64,000 nt of DNA, from the NCBI RefSeq assembly GCF_032163395.1, contig NZ_CP119968.1, positions 109,501-173,500 of the forward strand. Reading direction: 5' to 3'. Source of the DNA: Gloeocapsopsis dulcis. Lineage in GTDB: Bacteria; Cyanobacteriota; Cyanobacteriia; Cyanobacteriales; Chroococcidiopsidaceae. Below, in pieces: positions 29,502 to 38,568 of this stretch. The position numbers and the translations under genes were made by a program. The notes under the pieces are model-generated. The model was not told where the DNA came from. It did no database searches and saw only the letters and a program-made list of their open reading frames with translations. The stretch's first letter is position 1; each line of letters begins with the position of its first letter.

Positions 29502-29705
29502 TGCCAAAAAAAGACTATCTCCTGCCCGCGCTGTGACTCCAATTTGGTTGTGAAAAACGGGTTTATTCATAACGGCAACCAAGACTTTAAGTGTAAACAA
29601 TGTAATAGGCAGTTTGTTCTCAACCCCAAAAATAAGCCGATTGCACAGGAGACTAAAGAATTAATAGATAAGTTGCTGTCATTGGTATTATTGCTGAACT
29701 ATTAG
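29502..29705 (+). pseudogene. IS1-family transposase (InsA-like) N-terminal relic
   Basis: The frame reads a zinc ribbon CPRC...CKQC, with VKNGFIHNGNQ between and RQFVLNPKNKPI after, then an ETKELIDKLL helix before it degenerates and stops at TAG 29703-29705. This is the start of an IS1-type transposase; the HTH and catalytic DDE parts are absent. The nearby ATG at 29501 is in another frame, separated by a run of seven A. It marks the left edge of the defence island. The remaining bases to 29807 hold nothing recognised. Confidence 0.75.
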
Positions 29706-29807
29706 ACAGATAGGTCAAATACTCGAGTGTATTCACTCTTAGCTCTCGTGAGTGACTTCGATTAGCTTCGAGCAGAGAAACTGCGAGTCTAAACTCACGA
29801 AGTTCGT

Positions 29808-32645
29808 ATGCCCGAAAGTTCTGTTGCCTCTATCGGTTCCATTGTCAATTGCCGCAATCGCCAGTGGGTTGTATTACCTTCCGAGAATAAAGATATTACT
29901 CGCTTGCGCCCATTGAGCGGAAATGAAGACGAAATAGCTGGAATCTATCGACAATTAGAGCTAGAGCCTATTGAACTAGCAACGTTTCCCTTACCAGACG
30001 CAACAAGCATACAAGATCATAAGGCTGCATTACTACTAATGGACGCAGCTCGTCTTCTGCTGCGGAGTGGTGCAGGACCTTTCCGGAGCTTAGGACGTAT
30101 ATCGCTGCGTACCCGTCCTTATCAATTAGTTCCCCTACTAATGGCACTGAGGTTAGAAACAGTGCGGCTGCTGATTGCAGATGATGTAGGAATTGGTAAA
30201 ACAATTGAAGCTGGACTAATTGCTCGTGAACTGTTGGATCGGAGCGAGGTAAAGCGGTTAGCAGTCCTATGTCCACCACATTTATGTGACCAGTGGCAGC
30301 AGGAGTTACGCGATAAGTTTCATATTGATGCCATAGTAATACGTTCTGGTACAGCATCCTCGTTGGAAAGAGGAGTGCCGAATGGTACTCATATATTTAG
30401 TTATTATCGTCACTTGATTGTTAGCCTAGATTATGCCAAGGCAGAGCGTCGTCGTGCTAGTTTTGTGACTCACTGTCCTGACTTGGTAATTGTAGATGAA
30501 GCACATACTTGTACCCGTTCCAGCAACAAAAGTACGTCCCAGCAGCAACGTCATCAACTAATTGAGCAAATTGCCGAGAAAGGCGATCGCCATCTATTAC
30601 TACTAACGGCTACTCCTCATAGCGGCATTGAAGAGTCTTTTCTGTCATTACTAGGACTGATCAAGCCAGAGTTTGAGCATTTGTCACTTGCTCATCTGAC
30701 GGAAAAAGAGCGGGACAAGTTAGCTAATCACTTTGTCCAACGACGACGGGCAGATGTTAAACAATGGCTAGGCAATGAAACTCCTTTTCCAGAAAGAGAC
30801 CCACAAGAACATCCTTACAAATTATCGAAAGAGTATCGGGAGGTATTTGAGAATGTCTACAACTTTGCTCGTGGACTTGTAAAAACAACAACAGGAGAAA
30901 TGAGTTATGCCCAGCGCCGAGGACGCTACTGGTCAGCATTAGCTTTAATTCGCTGCGTTATGTCTTCCCCAGCAGCAGCAGTAGCAACATTGAGTAAGCA
31001 AATCGAAAATCAGAAATCGGGAGCCGGAAGTCAAGAATTTAAAGTCTCCCCAGCTTTAGATGAAGAACTGATGAGTTCCTACGTCTTCGATCCTACAGAA
31101 CAAGAACAGTTTGTAGATACTCAACCCACCTTAGTTATAGAACAAGGACAGAGCTACGGGGATGCAGACAAACGTAAACTTAGAGCCTTCGTGCAAGCGG
31201 CAGAGAAGTTACGAGGTGATAAAGACGAGAAATTACACAAAGCGATCGCCTGCATCCAAACTTTACTCCAAGAAGGCTGCAACCCAATTATCTGGTGTCG
31301 CTACATTGCTACCGCTAATTATGTTAGCGATACTCTCAAGCAAAAGCTAGAGAAGAAAGGTAGCCAACCTATCCGGGTAATTGCGATCACTGGAGAATTA
31401 TCCGAGGATGAGCGAGAAATCCGTCTCCAAGATTTGAAGTCCTATCCCCAACGAGTCCTAGTAGCTACAGATTGCTTAAGCGAAGGCGTGAATCTACAAT
31501 CACACTTCAACGCTGTTGTTCACTACGATTTGCCCTGGAATCCTAACCGCTTGGAACAACGGGAAGGACGTATTGACCGCTATGGTCAAACATCCTTGAA
31601 AGTTAAAAGCTACTTACTTTACGGTCAAGATAATCCCGTAGATGGTGCAGTGCTAGACGTACTAATCCGCAAAGCTGTGAAAATCCATAAGGCTTTGGGA
31701 ATTACTGTTCCTGTACCGATGGATAGCACCACTGTATCGGAAGCAGTATTTAAGTCGCTGTTTGACCACGCTACTGATGCCGTGCAGTTATCACTGCTAG
31801 ATTTACTAGATGGTGAGAAATCTACTGTTGAGCAAGTACATAAGAATTGGGACGAGGCAGTAGAACGAGAGAAAATTAGCCGCACTCGCTTTGCTCAACG
31901 CGCCATCAAACCTGCGGAAGTAGAACGGGAATTGATTGCCTCTGACGAAATTTTAGGTAACGAGCAGGATGTAGAGCGGTTTGTGCAATCTGCTTGCTCA
32001 AACTTGAACTGCGGATTGATCGAGAAAAAACAAGGATGGCTGCTGCCAACACCACCCGAATTTCTCAAGTCAGTGTTAGGAGATAGGTCACGGTTGCTAA
32101 CCTTTACCACGCCCGCGCCGGAAGGAGTGGAGTATGTAGGACGAAATCATCCTCTAGTAGAAGGTTTGGGACGTTATCTTCTAGAAGACGCACTATCAAA
32201 TACTAAAGATCCCAAAGCTGCGCGGTGTGGCTTTACCACAACTAATACTGTACACAAGCGCACGACTTTACTGTTATTACGGTTACGACACTTATTAGAC
32301 AGTTCCAAACCCCAAGCATTACTAGCAGAAGAGTGTGCAGTAGTTGGATTTACTGGTTCTCCATCTAATCCCATCTGGCTTTCACACCAAGAGGCAAAGT
32401 CTCTAATGGAGCAAGTTACCCCAGTCAGTGATGTTGATAAAGCAATCAAACAGATGGAAATAGCAGAACTAATTCAAAGAATCCCAGAATTACAACCAGA
32501 TTTGGAACTATTCGCCAAGGCGCGATCGCACGAACTTTCCCAATCACATCGGCGCGTGAGAGCAATTACTAAAGAAGGGCAGATTCAGGTTAAACCCCAG
32601 CTACCAATGGATATTTTGGGTGTTTATATCCTCAAACCAGGGTAG
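29808..32645 (+). CDS. SNF2-type helicase, DISARM DrmD-like
   Basis: 945 residues. The N-terminus SIVNCRNRQWVVLPSE and RSGAGPFRSLGRI block are typical of DrmD-like helicases. Walker A is DDVGIGKT (125-132), Walker B VDEAH (229-233), motif III LTATPHSG, and motif VI NRLEQREGRIDRYGQ, so both RecA lobes are intact. It probably translocates on DNA in a phage-restriction complex. It is the first gene of the island, 82 bp before the adenine methyltransferase gene, the same order as drmD-drmMI in class 1 DISARM. The name is by architecture and context, not by search. Confidence 0.82.
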   Translation: MPESSVASIGSIVNCRNRQWVVLPSENKDITRLRPLSGNEDEIAGIYRQLELEPIELATFPLPDATSIQDHKAALLLMDAARLLLRSGAGPFRSLGRISLRTRPYQLVPLLMALRLETVRLLIADDVGIGKTIEAGLIARELLDRSEVKRLAVLCPPHLCDQWQQELRDKFHIDAIVIRSGTASSLERGVPNGTHIFSYYRHLIVSLDYAKAERRRASFVTHCPDLVIVDEAHTCTRSSNKSTSQQQRHQLIEQIAEKGDRHLLLLTATPHSGIEESFLSLLGLIKPEFEHLSLAHLTEKERDKLANHFVQRRRADVKQWLGNETPFPERDPQEHPYKLSKEYREVFENVYNFARGLVKTTTGEMSYAQRRGRYWSALALIRCVMSSPAAAVATLSKQIENQKSGAGSQEFKVSPALDEELMSSYVFDPTEQEQFVDTQPTLVIEQGQSYGDADKRKLRAFVQAAEKLRGDKDEKLHKAIACIQTLLQEGCNPIIWCRYIATANYVSDTLKQKLEKKGSQPIRVIAITGELSEDEREIRLQDLKSYPQRVLVATDCLSEGVNLQSHFNAVVHYDLPWNPNRLEQREGRIDRYGQTSLKVKSYLLYGQDNPVDGAVLDVLIRKAVKIHKALGITVPVPMDSTTVSEAVFKSLFDHATDAVQLSLLDLLDGEKSTVEQVHKNWDEAVEREKISRTRFAQRAIKPAEVERELIASDEILGNEQDVERFVQSACSNLNCGLIEKKQGWLLPTPPEFLKSVLGDRSRLLTFTTPAPEGVEYVGRNHPLVEGLGRYLLEDALSNTKDPKAARCGFTTTNTVHKRTTLLLLRLRHLLDSSKPQALLAEECAVVGFTGSPSNPIWLSHQEAKSLMEQVTPVSDVDKAIKQMEIAELIQRIPELQPDLELFAKARSHELSQSHRRVRAITKEGQIQVKPQLPMDILGVYILKPG

Positions 32646-32726
32646 TCCAAGAATAAATACCATTATGACTTTTGTATAGATGCGATTGCTCGTGTTTTAA
32701 ATATTAAATTTTTAATTTTGAGTTTT

Positions 32727-35700
32727 ATGAAAACAGTAGCATCTACAATTACAGCAGTCCAAATTGAAGGTAACTTAATCGCTCCAGATATGACCTCTCT
32801 GGTGCTAACGGGTAGTATCAAAGGACAAACACCGGAGGATTTTGGTTTTGCCAAAACGGACAAGCTAGCAGATGAAATTGCTACTGCTTGGGGAGATGCC
32901 AAAGCTTATTGGACAGCGTTTCAACGAGCGTTATTAAGGTTGGACGCGGACGATCCAGCGACAACAATTACCCGTGAATGGTCAGTTCCACTTTTACGAA
33001 GCCTCGGCTACGACCCCATTTACACCGCCAAAGCTGAAGTTGTGGAGGGACAAACTTATGCAATTTCTCATCGCGCCGAACCAGGAGAAAACAAGCCACC
33101 TATCCACATTATCGGTTGTCGAGTCAAGGTGGATCAGCGTCCCCCTAGTGGTACGCCCAGGTTATCAGCCCATGCTTTGGTGCAAGAATATCTTAACAAG
33201 ACGGAACATTTGTGGGCGATCGCAACTAACGGTTTGCGCTGGCGGTTACTGCGTGACTCTTCCTTGATGACTCGCCTTACTTATATTGAATTTGACCTAG
33301 AGCAAATTCTAAATGGAGAGAACTTTGCCGAATTTGGGCTGTTTTATCGCCTGTTTCACCGTTCCCGCTTGCCTCAAGGAATGGACGATGCCGATAAATG
33401 CTTGCTGGAATACTACCACCAAGAGGCGCTGCAACAGGGGGGACGAGTACGCGATCGCCTACGTGACGGTGTAGAAAAAGCTTTGATTCAGCTAGGTACT
33501 GGTTTTCTGCAACATCCACATAATGAACATCTGCGGCAAAAACTTACCGTTAGTAAAAAATTAACAGAGGTTGCCTATTATCGCCAACTGTTACGCCTTA
33601 TCTATCGTCTGCTGTTTCTCATGGTGGCAGAGTCACGAAATTTATTATTGATAGGAGAAGACATAGAGAAAGCACGGATTTACCGTGAATATTACAGTAG
33701 TGAGCGACTACGAGAGTTAGCTGAACGTCCTAGTTGGCAGCGTGAAGGTTTTCAAGATTTATGGCAAGGATTACGAGTAACTTTCCTATTGTTTGATGAA
33801 AACTGGCGGGGAAAATTATTAGGGTTATCACCTTTAAATGGTGATCTATTTGGTTCAGGTACGCTGCCAGATTTAGGTGATTGTGCAATTGATAATTACG
33901 ATTTATTGCTAGCAATTCGCTACTTGTCGTTGTACCAAGATAAAGGACAATTGCGGCGCGTGAATTATGGAGCGTTGGACAACGAAGAATTAGGGAGTAT
34001 ATATGAAAGTTTATTAGATTTCCACCCCCAGGTTATTCAGCGTCAGGGGATATATCAATTTGTTTTGGTGTTCGGAAGCGATCGCAAAACCACTGGTTCT
34101 TACTACACGCCGCCGCAATTGGTACAACAACTCATCAAAACCGCCTTAGAACCTGTAATTGCCGAAAAAATCCGCGATTTAAAATCCCCTCACGAATTAG
34201 AAAAAGCTTTACTGAGCTTAAAAGTCGTCGATCCAGCTTGTGGTTCGGGACATTTTCTCTTAGCCGCAGCCCGCCGCATCGGTAAGGAACTAGCAAAAAT
34301 ACGTACTGGCGAAGCAGAACCAGGTCAAGAACCTTTACGCGCCGCAATTAGAGATGTTATTCAAAATTGCATTTATGGCGTAGATTTAAACCCCTTAGCC
34401 GTAGATTTGTGCAAAGTGGCGTTATGGATTGAAGGCTTTTCGCGCCGATTACCACTAAACTTTTTGGATCACAGGATTAAGTGTGGCAATTCTCTTGTCG
34501 GCGTGATGGATTTGAGGTGTTTGGATGGGGGAATTCCTGATGAAGCATTTAAGGCGGTGACTGGGGATGATAAGCAGTTATCCACGCAGTTTAAGAAGCG
34601 CAATAAGCAAGAACGGAATAACCAAGGTCAATTGTCACTTGGAGACTTGGAGAGCGATCGCGCTCAGTATGGCGAAGGTTGGCGGGAGTTGGGCGAAATT
34701 GCAGAAACTACGCCCAAGCAAGTAAAGCACAAGGAGCAACAATACAAAGATACTCTGGAAAATGCAGGGTGGAAGCGAGACTATTGGGCTTGCAATTTGT
34801 GGACGGCTGCATTTTTTATGCCGTTAACCCAAGATAATTTGCAACTATTACCAACAACTGCGGCTTTAAATCAGCTATTACGAGGTAATTTATCAACTCA
34901 AAATATAGTTGATGCAGCAAATAAATTAGCCCAAGAAAAGCACTTTTTTCATTGGGCGTTAGAGTTTCCCGAAGTGTTTGAAGCTGATGGATTTGATTGC
35001 GTGTTGGGTAATCCACCTTGGGAACGAATTAAGTTGCAAGAAAAAGAGTTTTTTGCTTCTCGTAGTCTTGAAATTGTCAATGCCGCAAATAAGGCAGCGC
35101 GGGAGAAGTTGATTAAGGAATTGCCAAAGATTAATCTAGATTTAGCACAAGCGTTTGAAGAAGCAAAACATGATGCTGAAGCACAAAGTAAATTTATCCG
35201 CGAGTCAGTCAGATTCCCCCTAACTGCTGTGGGTGATATCAACACGTATGCTGTATTTGCCGAAACCATGAGAAAACTAATTTCTCCTAATGGCAGACTT
35301 GGCGTTATTGTTCCTACAGGTATTGCTACTGATGATACTTGCAAAAAGTTTTTTGGTGATTTGATTCAAAATCAGGCTTTGGTAAGTCTGTATGATTTTG
35401 AGAATAGAGAAAAGCTGTTTGCTGCTATAGATAGCCGGATGAAATTCTCTCTACTTGCTATTAGTGGTCAAGCGATCGCTCAAGGAAATTTTGCCTTCTT
35501 CCTTACTCAACAAAAGCAATTAGATAATCCAGCACGTCTATTTAAACTTTCTCCTCAAGATATTGCATTACTAAATCCCAATACTCTTACTTGCCCAGTT
35601 TTTAGAACTCGCACTGATGCAGAAATTACAAAAAAAATCTATCAGCGCGTACCTGTTTTAGAAAATGAACGCACAGGTAGCAACCCTTGGGGTATTTCAT

Positions 35701-36548
35701 TTATGCGAATGTTTGATATGTCAAATGATAGCGGGTTGTTTAGGAATGAAGCTGGTAAGAATTTAGTTCCACTTTATGAAGCAAAGATGTTTCACCAGTT
35801 CGATCATCGTTGGGCAACTTATTCAGATAGAGGTGATATTCGAGATTCAACGGATGTAGAGAAATGCGATTCAAGTTTTCAGGTAAAACCGCGTTATTGG
35901 GTTAATCGCAATGAAGTAGAGAATAAGTTAGGTGACAGATGGGAAAAGAGTTGGCTTTTGAATTTTAGAGATGTTACTAATTCAACTAATGAACGTACAT
36001 CTATTTTTAGCCTATTGCCTAAAGTCGCTGTTAATCATAAAGCACCATTACTTTTTACGAGCCAAACGAAACCTGAGTTTTATTGCTTATTAATTGCTAA
36101 CTTAAATAGTTTAGTTTTAGATTATGTGACAAGACAAAAAATTGGTGGAACATCACTAAGCTTTTTTATCCTCAAACAACTCCCTGTAATTCCGCCAGAA
36201 GTATATACCCCAGAAAACATTGAGTTTATCAGTAGTCGCGTTCTCGAATTAGTTTACACCGCCTGGGATATGCAACCATTCGCTCAAGATATGGGATATG
36301 ACGGAGAACCCTTTATCTGGAATCCCAATAGACGCGCATTATTAAGATCAGAATTAGACGCATACTATGCCAAACTTTACGGACTTACCCGCGATGAACT
36401 GCGATATATTTTAGATCCTGCTGATGTCTATGGCGCAGATTTTCCCAGCAAAACATTCCGCGTTTTAAAAAATAATGAAATCAAACAGTTTGGCGAATAC
36501 CGTACTCAGCGATTGGTGCTAGAGGCATGGGATAAGATGTTTACGTAA
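32727..36548 (+). CDS. large Eco57I-type N6-adenine DNA methyltransferase, DrmMI-like
   Basis: 1273 residues from the ATG at 32727 (a TTG at 32718 adds three). The N-terminal 430 residues resemble restriction-type accessory regions. AdoMet motif I is DPACGSGHF near residue 501 and the catalytic motif NPPWERI near residue 762, the gamma-class order of adenine methyltransferases. The C-terminal part (SFFILKQLPVIPPE; YGLTRDELRYILDP) is a target-recognition-type region as in Eco57I/BREX PglX-like enzymes. It would mark self DNA for the defence locus. It lies between the DrmD-like helicase and the nuclease gene. Confidence 0.88.
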   Translation: MKTVASTITAVQIEGNLIAPDMTSLVLTGSIKGQTPEDFGFAKTDKLADEIATAWGDAKAYWTAFQRALLRLDADDPATTITREWSVPLLRSLGYDPIYTAKAEVVEGQTYAISHRAEPGENKPPIHIIGCRVKVDQRPPSGTPRLSAHALVQEYLNKTEHLWAIATNGLRWRLLRDSSLMTRLTYIEFDLEQILNGENFAEFGLFYRLFHRSRLPQGMDDADKCLLEYYHQEALQQGGRVRDRLRDGVEKALIQLGTGFLQHPHNEHLRQKLTVSKKLTEVAYYRQLLRLIYRLLFLMVAESRNLLLIGEDIEKARIYREYYSSERLRELAERPSWQREGFQDLWQGLRVTFLLFDENWRGKLLGLSPLNGDLFGSGTLPDLGDCAIDNYDLLLAIRYLSLYQDKGQLRRVNYGALDNEELGSIYESLLDFHPQVIQRQGIYQFVLVFGSDRKTTGSYYTPPQLVQQLIKTALEPVIAEKIRDLKSPHELEKALLSLKVVDPACGSGHFLLAAARRIGKELAKIRTGEAEPGQEPLRAAIRDVIQNCIYGVDLNPLAVDLCKVALWIEGFSRRLPLNFLDHRIKCGNSLVGVMDLRCLDGGIPDEAFKAVTGDDKQLSTQFKKRNKQERNNQGQLSLGDLESDRAQYGEGWRELGEIAETTPKQVKHKEQQYKDTLENAGWKRDYWACNLWTAAFFMPLTQDNLQLLPTTAALNQLLRGNLSTQNIVDAANKLAQEKHFFHWALEFPEVFEADGFDCVLGNPPWERIKLQEKEFFASRSLEIVNAANKAAREKLIKELPKINLDLAQAFEEAKHDAEAQSKFIRESVRFPLTAVGDINTYAVFAETMRKLISPNGRLGVIVPTGIATDDTCKKFFGDLIQNQALVSLYDFENREKLFAAIDSRMKFSLLAISGQAIAQGNFAFFLTQQKQLDNPARLFKLSPQDIALLNPNTLTCPVFRTRTDAEITKKIYQRVPVLENERTGSNPWGISFMRMFDMSNDSGLFRNEAGKNLVPLYEAKMFHQFDHRWATYSDRGDIRDSTDVEKCDSSFQVKPRYWVNRNEVENKLGDRWEKSWLLNFRDVTNSTNERTSIFSLLPKVAVNHKAPLLFTSQTKPEFYCLLIANLNSLVLDYVTRQKIGGTSLSFFILKQLPVIPPEVYTPENIEFISSRVLELVYTAWDMQPFAQDMGYDGEPFIWNPNRRALLRSELDAYYAKLYGLTRDELRYILDPADVYGADFPSKTFRVLKNNEIKQFGEYRTQRLVLEAWDKMFT

Positions 36549-36585
36549 GTACAAAGGTACTTGTCAGAAATCATTAACGTGACAA

Positions 36586-37482
36586 ATGTACACACTTGAG
36601 CAGCTTAAAAATATTTTTGATAATGAGGTTGTGAAATACCTAGTTAACAAAAACATAGGCGGGAAGAGTGGAGCAAAGGGTAATACATATGAAAACTTTT
36701 TCGCTGTTTATCAACTGGCTCTATTAGCACAAATTGCGATTGAAGGCAACAGAGAAATTCAACTTTCAAGCCAGCTTCTTGCCTTTGTTGACGATTTCAT
36801 TGTTGATTGTCAAGATGAAACTCCTCTCCAGCATTATCAACTTAAAAATAGCCAAAATGAAACGTGGGGAAAAGGATTTAAAAGCATATCTGATGATTTC
36901 AAAAAGCAATACGAACTCAACAAGTCGATATCAAGAGAGTCACAAATCAACTTAGTAGTTTCTTCCCCGAACCTCAAAACTAAACTAGAATCAACTATCC
37001 CCTCAGCTATTAAGAAATATAGTCAAGTAACTCATTTCCCTTACGCAGCCGAGCTAATCAAGTTAATTGCGAGAGTACCCAAGTTCCAACAAGCTATAGA
37101 GTATCTCTGTGCTTTTGATAATCCTGCGCCAGATAAGATTGAATGTGTAGCAACGGTATTACTAGGCGCGTGGGTTTCCAGCGCCAAGTCACAAGTCTCC
37201 GTTATGGATATACTCAAAAAAGCTCAGGAATCAACCCCCTCCTTTATTCGTTCCTTTAGTCAAAATTTACAGCTAGATTCCGAGGTTACAGAGATTCTAG
37301 GTAAAATTCCCGATTTCAAATATAATTTGACAAAGGGTTTCCTGCATTGGGAGTTCAAAAACAAACTTGAGGAGGGTGATTTGTCTTACAGCATTGAAAC
37401 AAAGCGGTTTAGACAATTCCAAGAACTTATCAAGAAGAATAACCCTACTTGCTTCCAGGAACTTGAGGTTTTCTTGATATGA
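36586..37482 (+). CDS. candidate PD-(D/E)xK endonuclease, Cap4/DUF4297-like
   Basis: 298 residues, not assignable with certainty. The N-terminal 110 residues show the spacing of Cap4/DUF4297-type dsDNA nucleases: GNTYENFFAVYQL (E36), VDDFIVD (D69/D70), then QHYQLKNS with the Q-x-K pair Q85/K87. The rest is alpha-helical without a recognised domain. The 3' end overlaps the next gene by four bases (ATGA), so the two proteins are translationally coupled and probably interact. AT-richer composition than the flanking core genes suggests a transferred module. The cleavage role is inferred. Confidence 0.6.
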   Translation: MYTLEQLKNIFDNEVVKYLVNKNIGGKSGAKGNTYENFFAVYQLALLAQIAIEGNREIQLSSQLLAFVDDFIVDCQDETPLQHYQLKNSQNETWGKGFKSISDDFKKQYELNKSISRESQINLVVSSPNLKTKLESTIPSAIKKYSQVTHFPYAAELIKLIARVPKFQQAIEYLCAFDNPAPDKIECVATVLLGAWVSSAKSQVSVMDILKKAQESTPSFIRSFSQNLQLDSEVTEILGKIPDFKYNLTKGFLHWEFKNKLEEGDLSYSIETKRFRQFQELIKKNNPTCFQELEVFLI

Positions 37483-38177
37483 CAAGAACCTACACAAATC
37501 TTGCAAATGAAAGCGTCCAAGTTTTACTAGATACTCTGGCTGATAAAAATGTTGCACCAGACATCTATCAAAAAACTATGACAAAGATAGGAACGCTTTT
37601 AGGTGATGCTATCCTATCCCAAATTAGTAACGTGCATTGCAATGTCTACCTTGCTTGTACAGTTGAGGATGCTGATTTTCTTGCTAAAGGTATGCTTCTA
37701 AGTTTAGAAAATTATCTTAAAACTGTTGCTTTCGCGTGTTTTTGGAATCAGCGTTTTTCCCCCTTCGAAATTGAAGACCTAAAAGTTGCACCAATTTTAA
37801 GAAAATATCAAGAGCCTGTTAGTCCGTCTGTCAACTATTTAATTATTATAAAATCTATTATTTCTGGTGCTTGTGTGGTTAGGACAAATCTTACTGATCT
37901 AATTGAAAGAATTAGTCCTGAAAAAATATTTATAGTAGCTCCAGTTATGTACATTCAGGCAGAAGAAAAACTTAAAAATAGTTTCGAGGAAGATATATAC
38001 AAGAAGTTTAAGTTTTTTTATTTTGCTAAGGATGATATTCGTACTGCTGAAGGTGAAGTAATACCTGGAATTGGTGGCGATGTTTACCACCGCCTCGGTT
38101 TTAATGGACAAGAAGCAAAAAATAAATATATTCCTGAGATTGTTAAGAACAGGCGTTCTAAATTGATAAAGGTCTAG
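37479..38177 (+). CDS. uracil-phosphoribosyltransferase-fold protein with degenerate PRPP loop
   Basis: 232 residues. The layout follows UPRT: an N-terminal helix YQKTMTKIGTLLGDAI (about 30-45), a YxxxP-type flap region near 105-113, a PRPP-loop position at about 121-134 reading LIIIKSIISGACVV where active enzymes have acidic residues and a T/S-G-G turn, and a UPRT-like C-terminal IPGIGGDVYHRLG (195-207). Loss of the acidic pair predicts no transferase activity. A ligand-sensing or regulatory role for the coupled nuclease is inferred. I do not recognise a named defence family. Confidence 0.55.
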   Translation: MTRTYTNLANESVQVLLDTLADKNVAPDIYQKTMTKIGTLLGDAILSQISNVHCNVYLACTVEDADFLAKGMLLSLENYLKTVAFACFWNQRFSPFEIEDLKVAPILRKYQEPVSPSVNYLIIIKSIISGACVVRTNLTDLIERISPEKIFIVAPVMYIQAEEKLKNSFEEDIYKKFKFFYFAKDDIRTAEGEVIPGIGGDVYHRLGFNGQEAKNKYIPEIVKNRRSKLIKV

Positions 38178-38568
38178 AGTTTACCCCTTAAAACTTTAAA
38201 AGTTATAACAGATTTATTCAACTAAAAGGTCTAAAACTTAAAAACTTAGTATTTAAGAAATAGCTTGCTCATTAGGGTTAGATATAAAAGCAGCAAGTAG
38301 TAGAGCATCTTATGAATGCTGTAACTTTAAATTTGCACCCTGTTATTAAATTGACTGATGATAAGAGGCGTTTCTACTGCTTAGACTGAGATAAATGTAA
38401 CTTATTGAAACAGAGATATTCGCCTCAGTAGCAGGGAGTAGTTAACTAGATTTTATCATGTAATCATACTCATCGTCTTGCTCAGGCAAAACAACATCCA
38501 AATTCTGCGATCTATGCGCTTAAATTGGGCATTCTAAGACAGAACCTAAGCGATCACCAAAGTTCTGT
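38178..38568. other. 391-bp gap within the defence island
   Basis: AT-rich. It contains a Uma2 relic (38312-38389) and, before the helicase ATG, an open stretch reading AQAKQHPNSAIYALKLGI without a start codon. Both look like remnants of genes lost during assembly of the island. A promoter for the large helicase gene could lie here but was not located. Confidence 0.4.
38312..38389 (+). pseudogene. N-terminal relic of a Uma2-family endonuclease gene
   Basis: The 25-codon frame MNAVTLNLHPVIKLTDD closely resembles the usual start of Uma2/DUF820 proteins and then runs out of homology into a stop. An intact Uma2 gene is present elsewhere in the window (53278-53994). Confidence 0.55.

Noticed and set aside
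29808-36548. BREX as the identity of the defence island
   Set aside because: The methyltransferase resembles PglX-type enzymes, but no pglZ, brxC or brxL-like gene is present.
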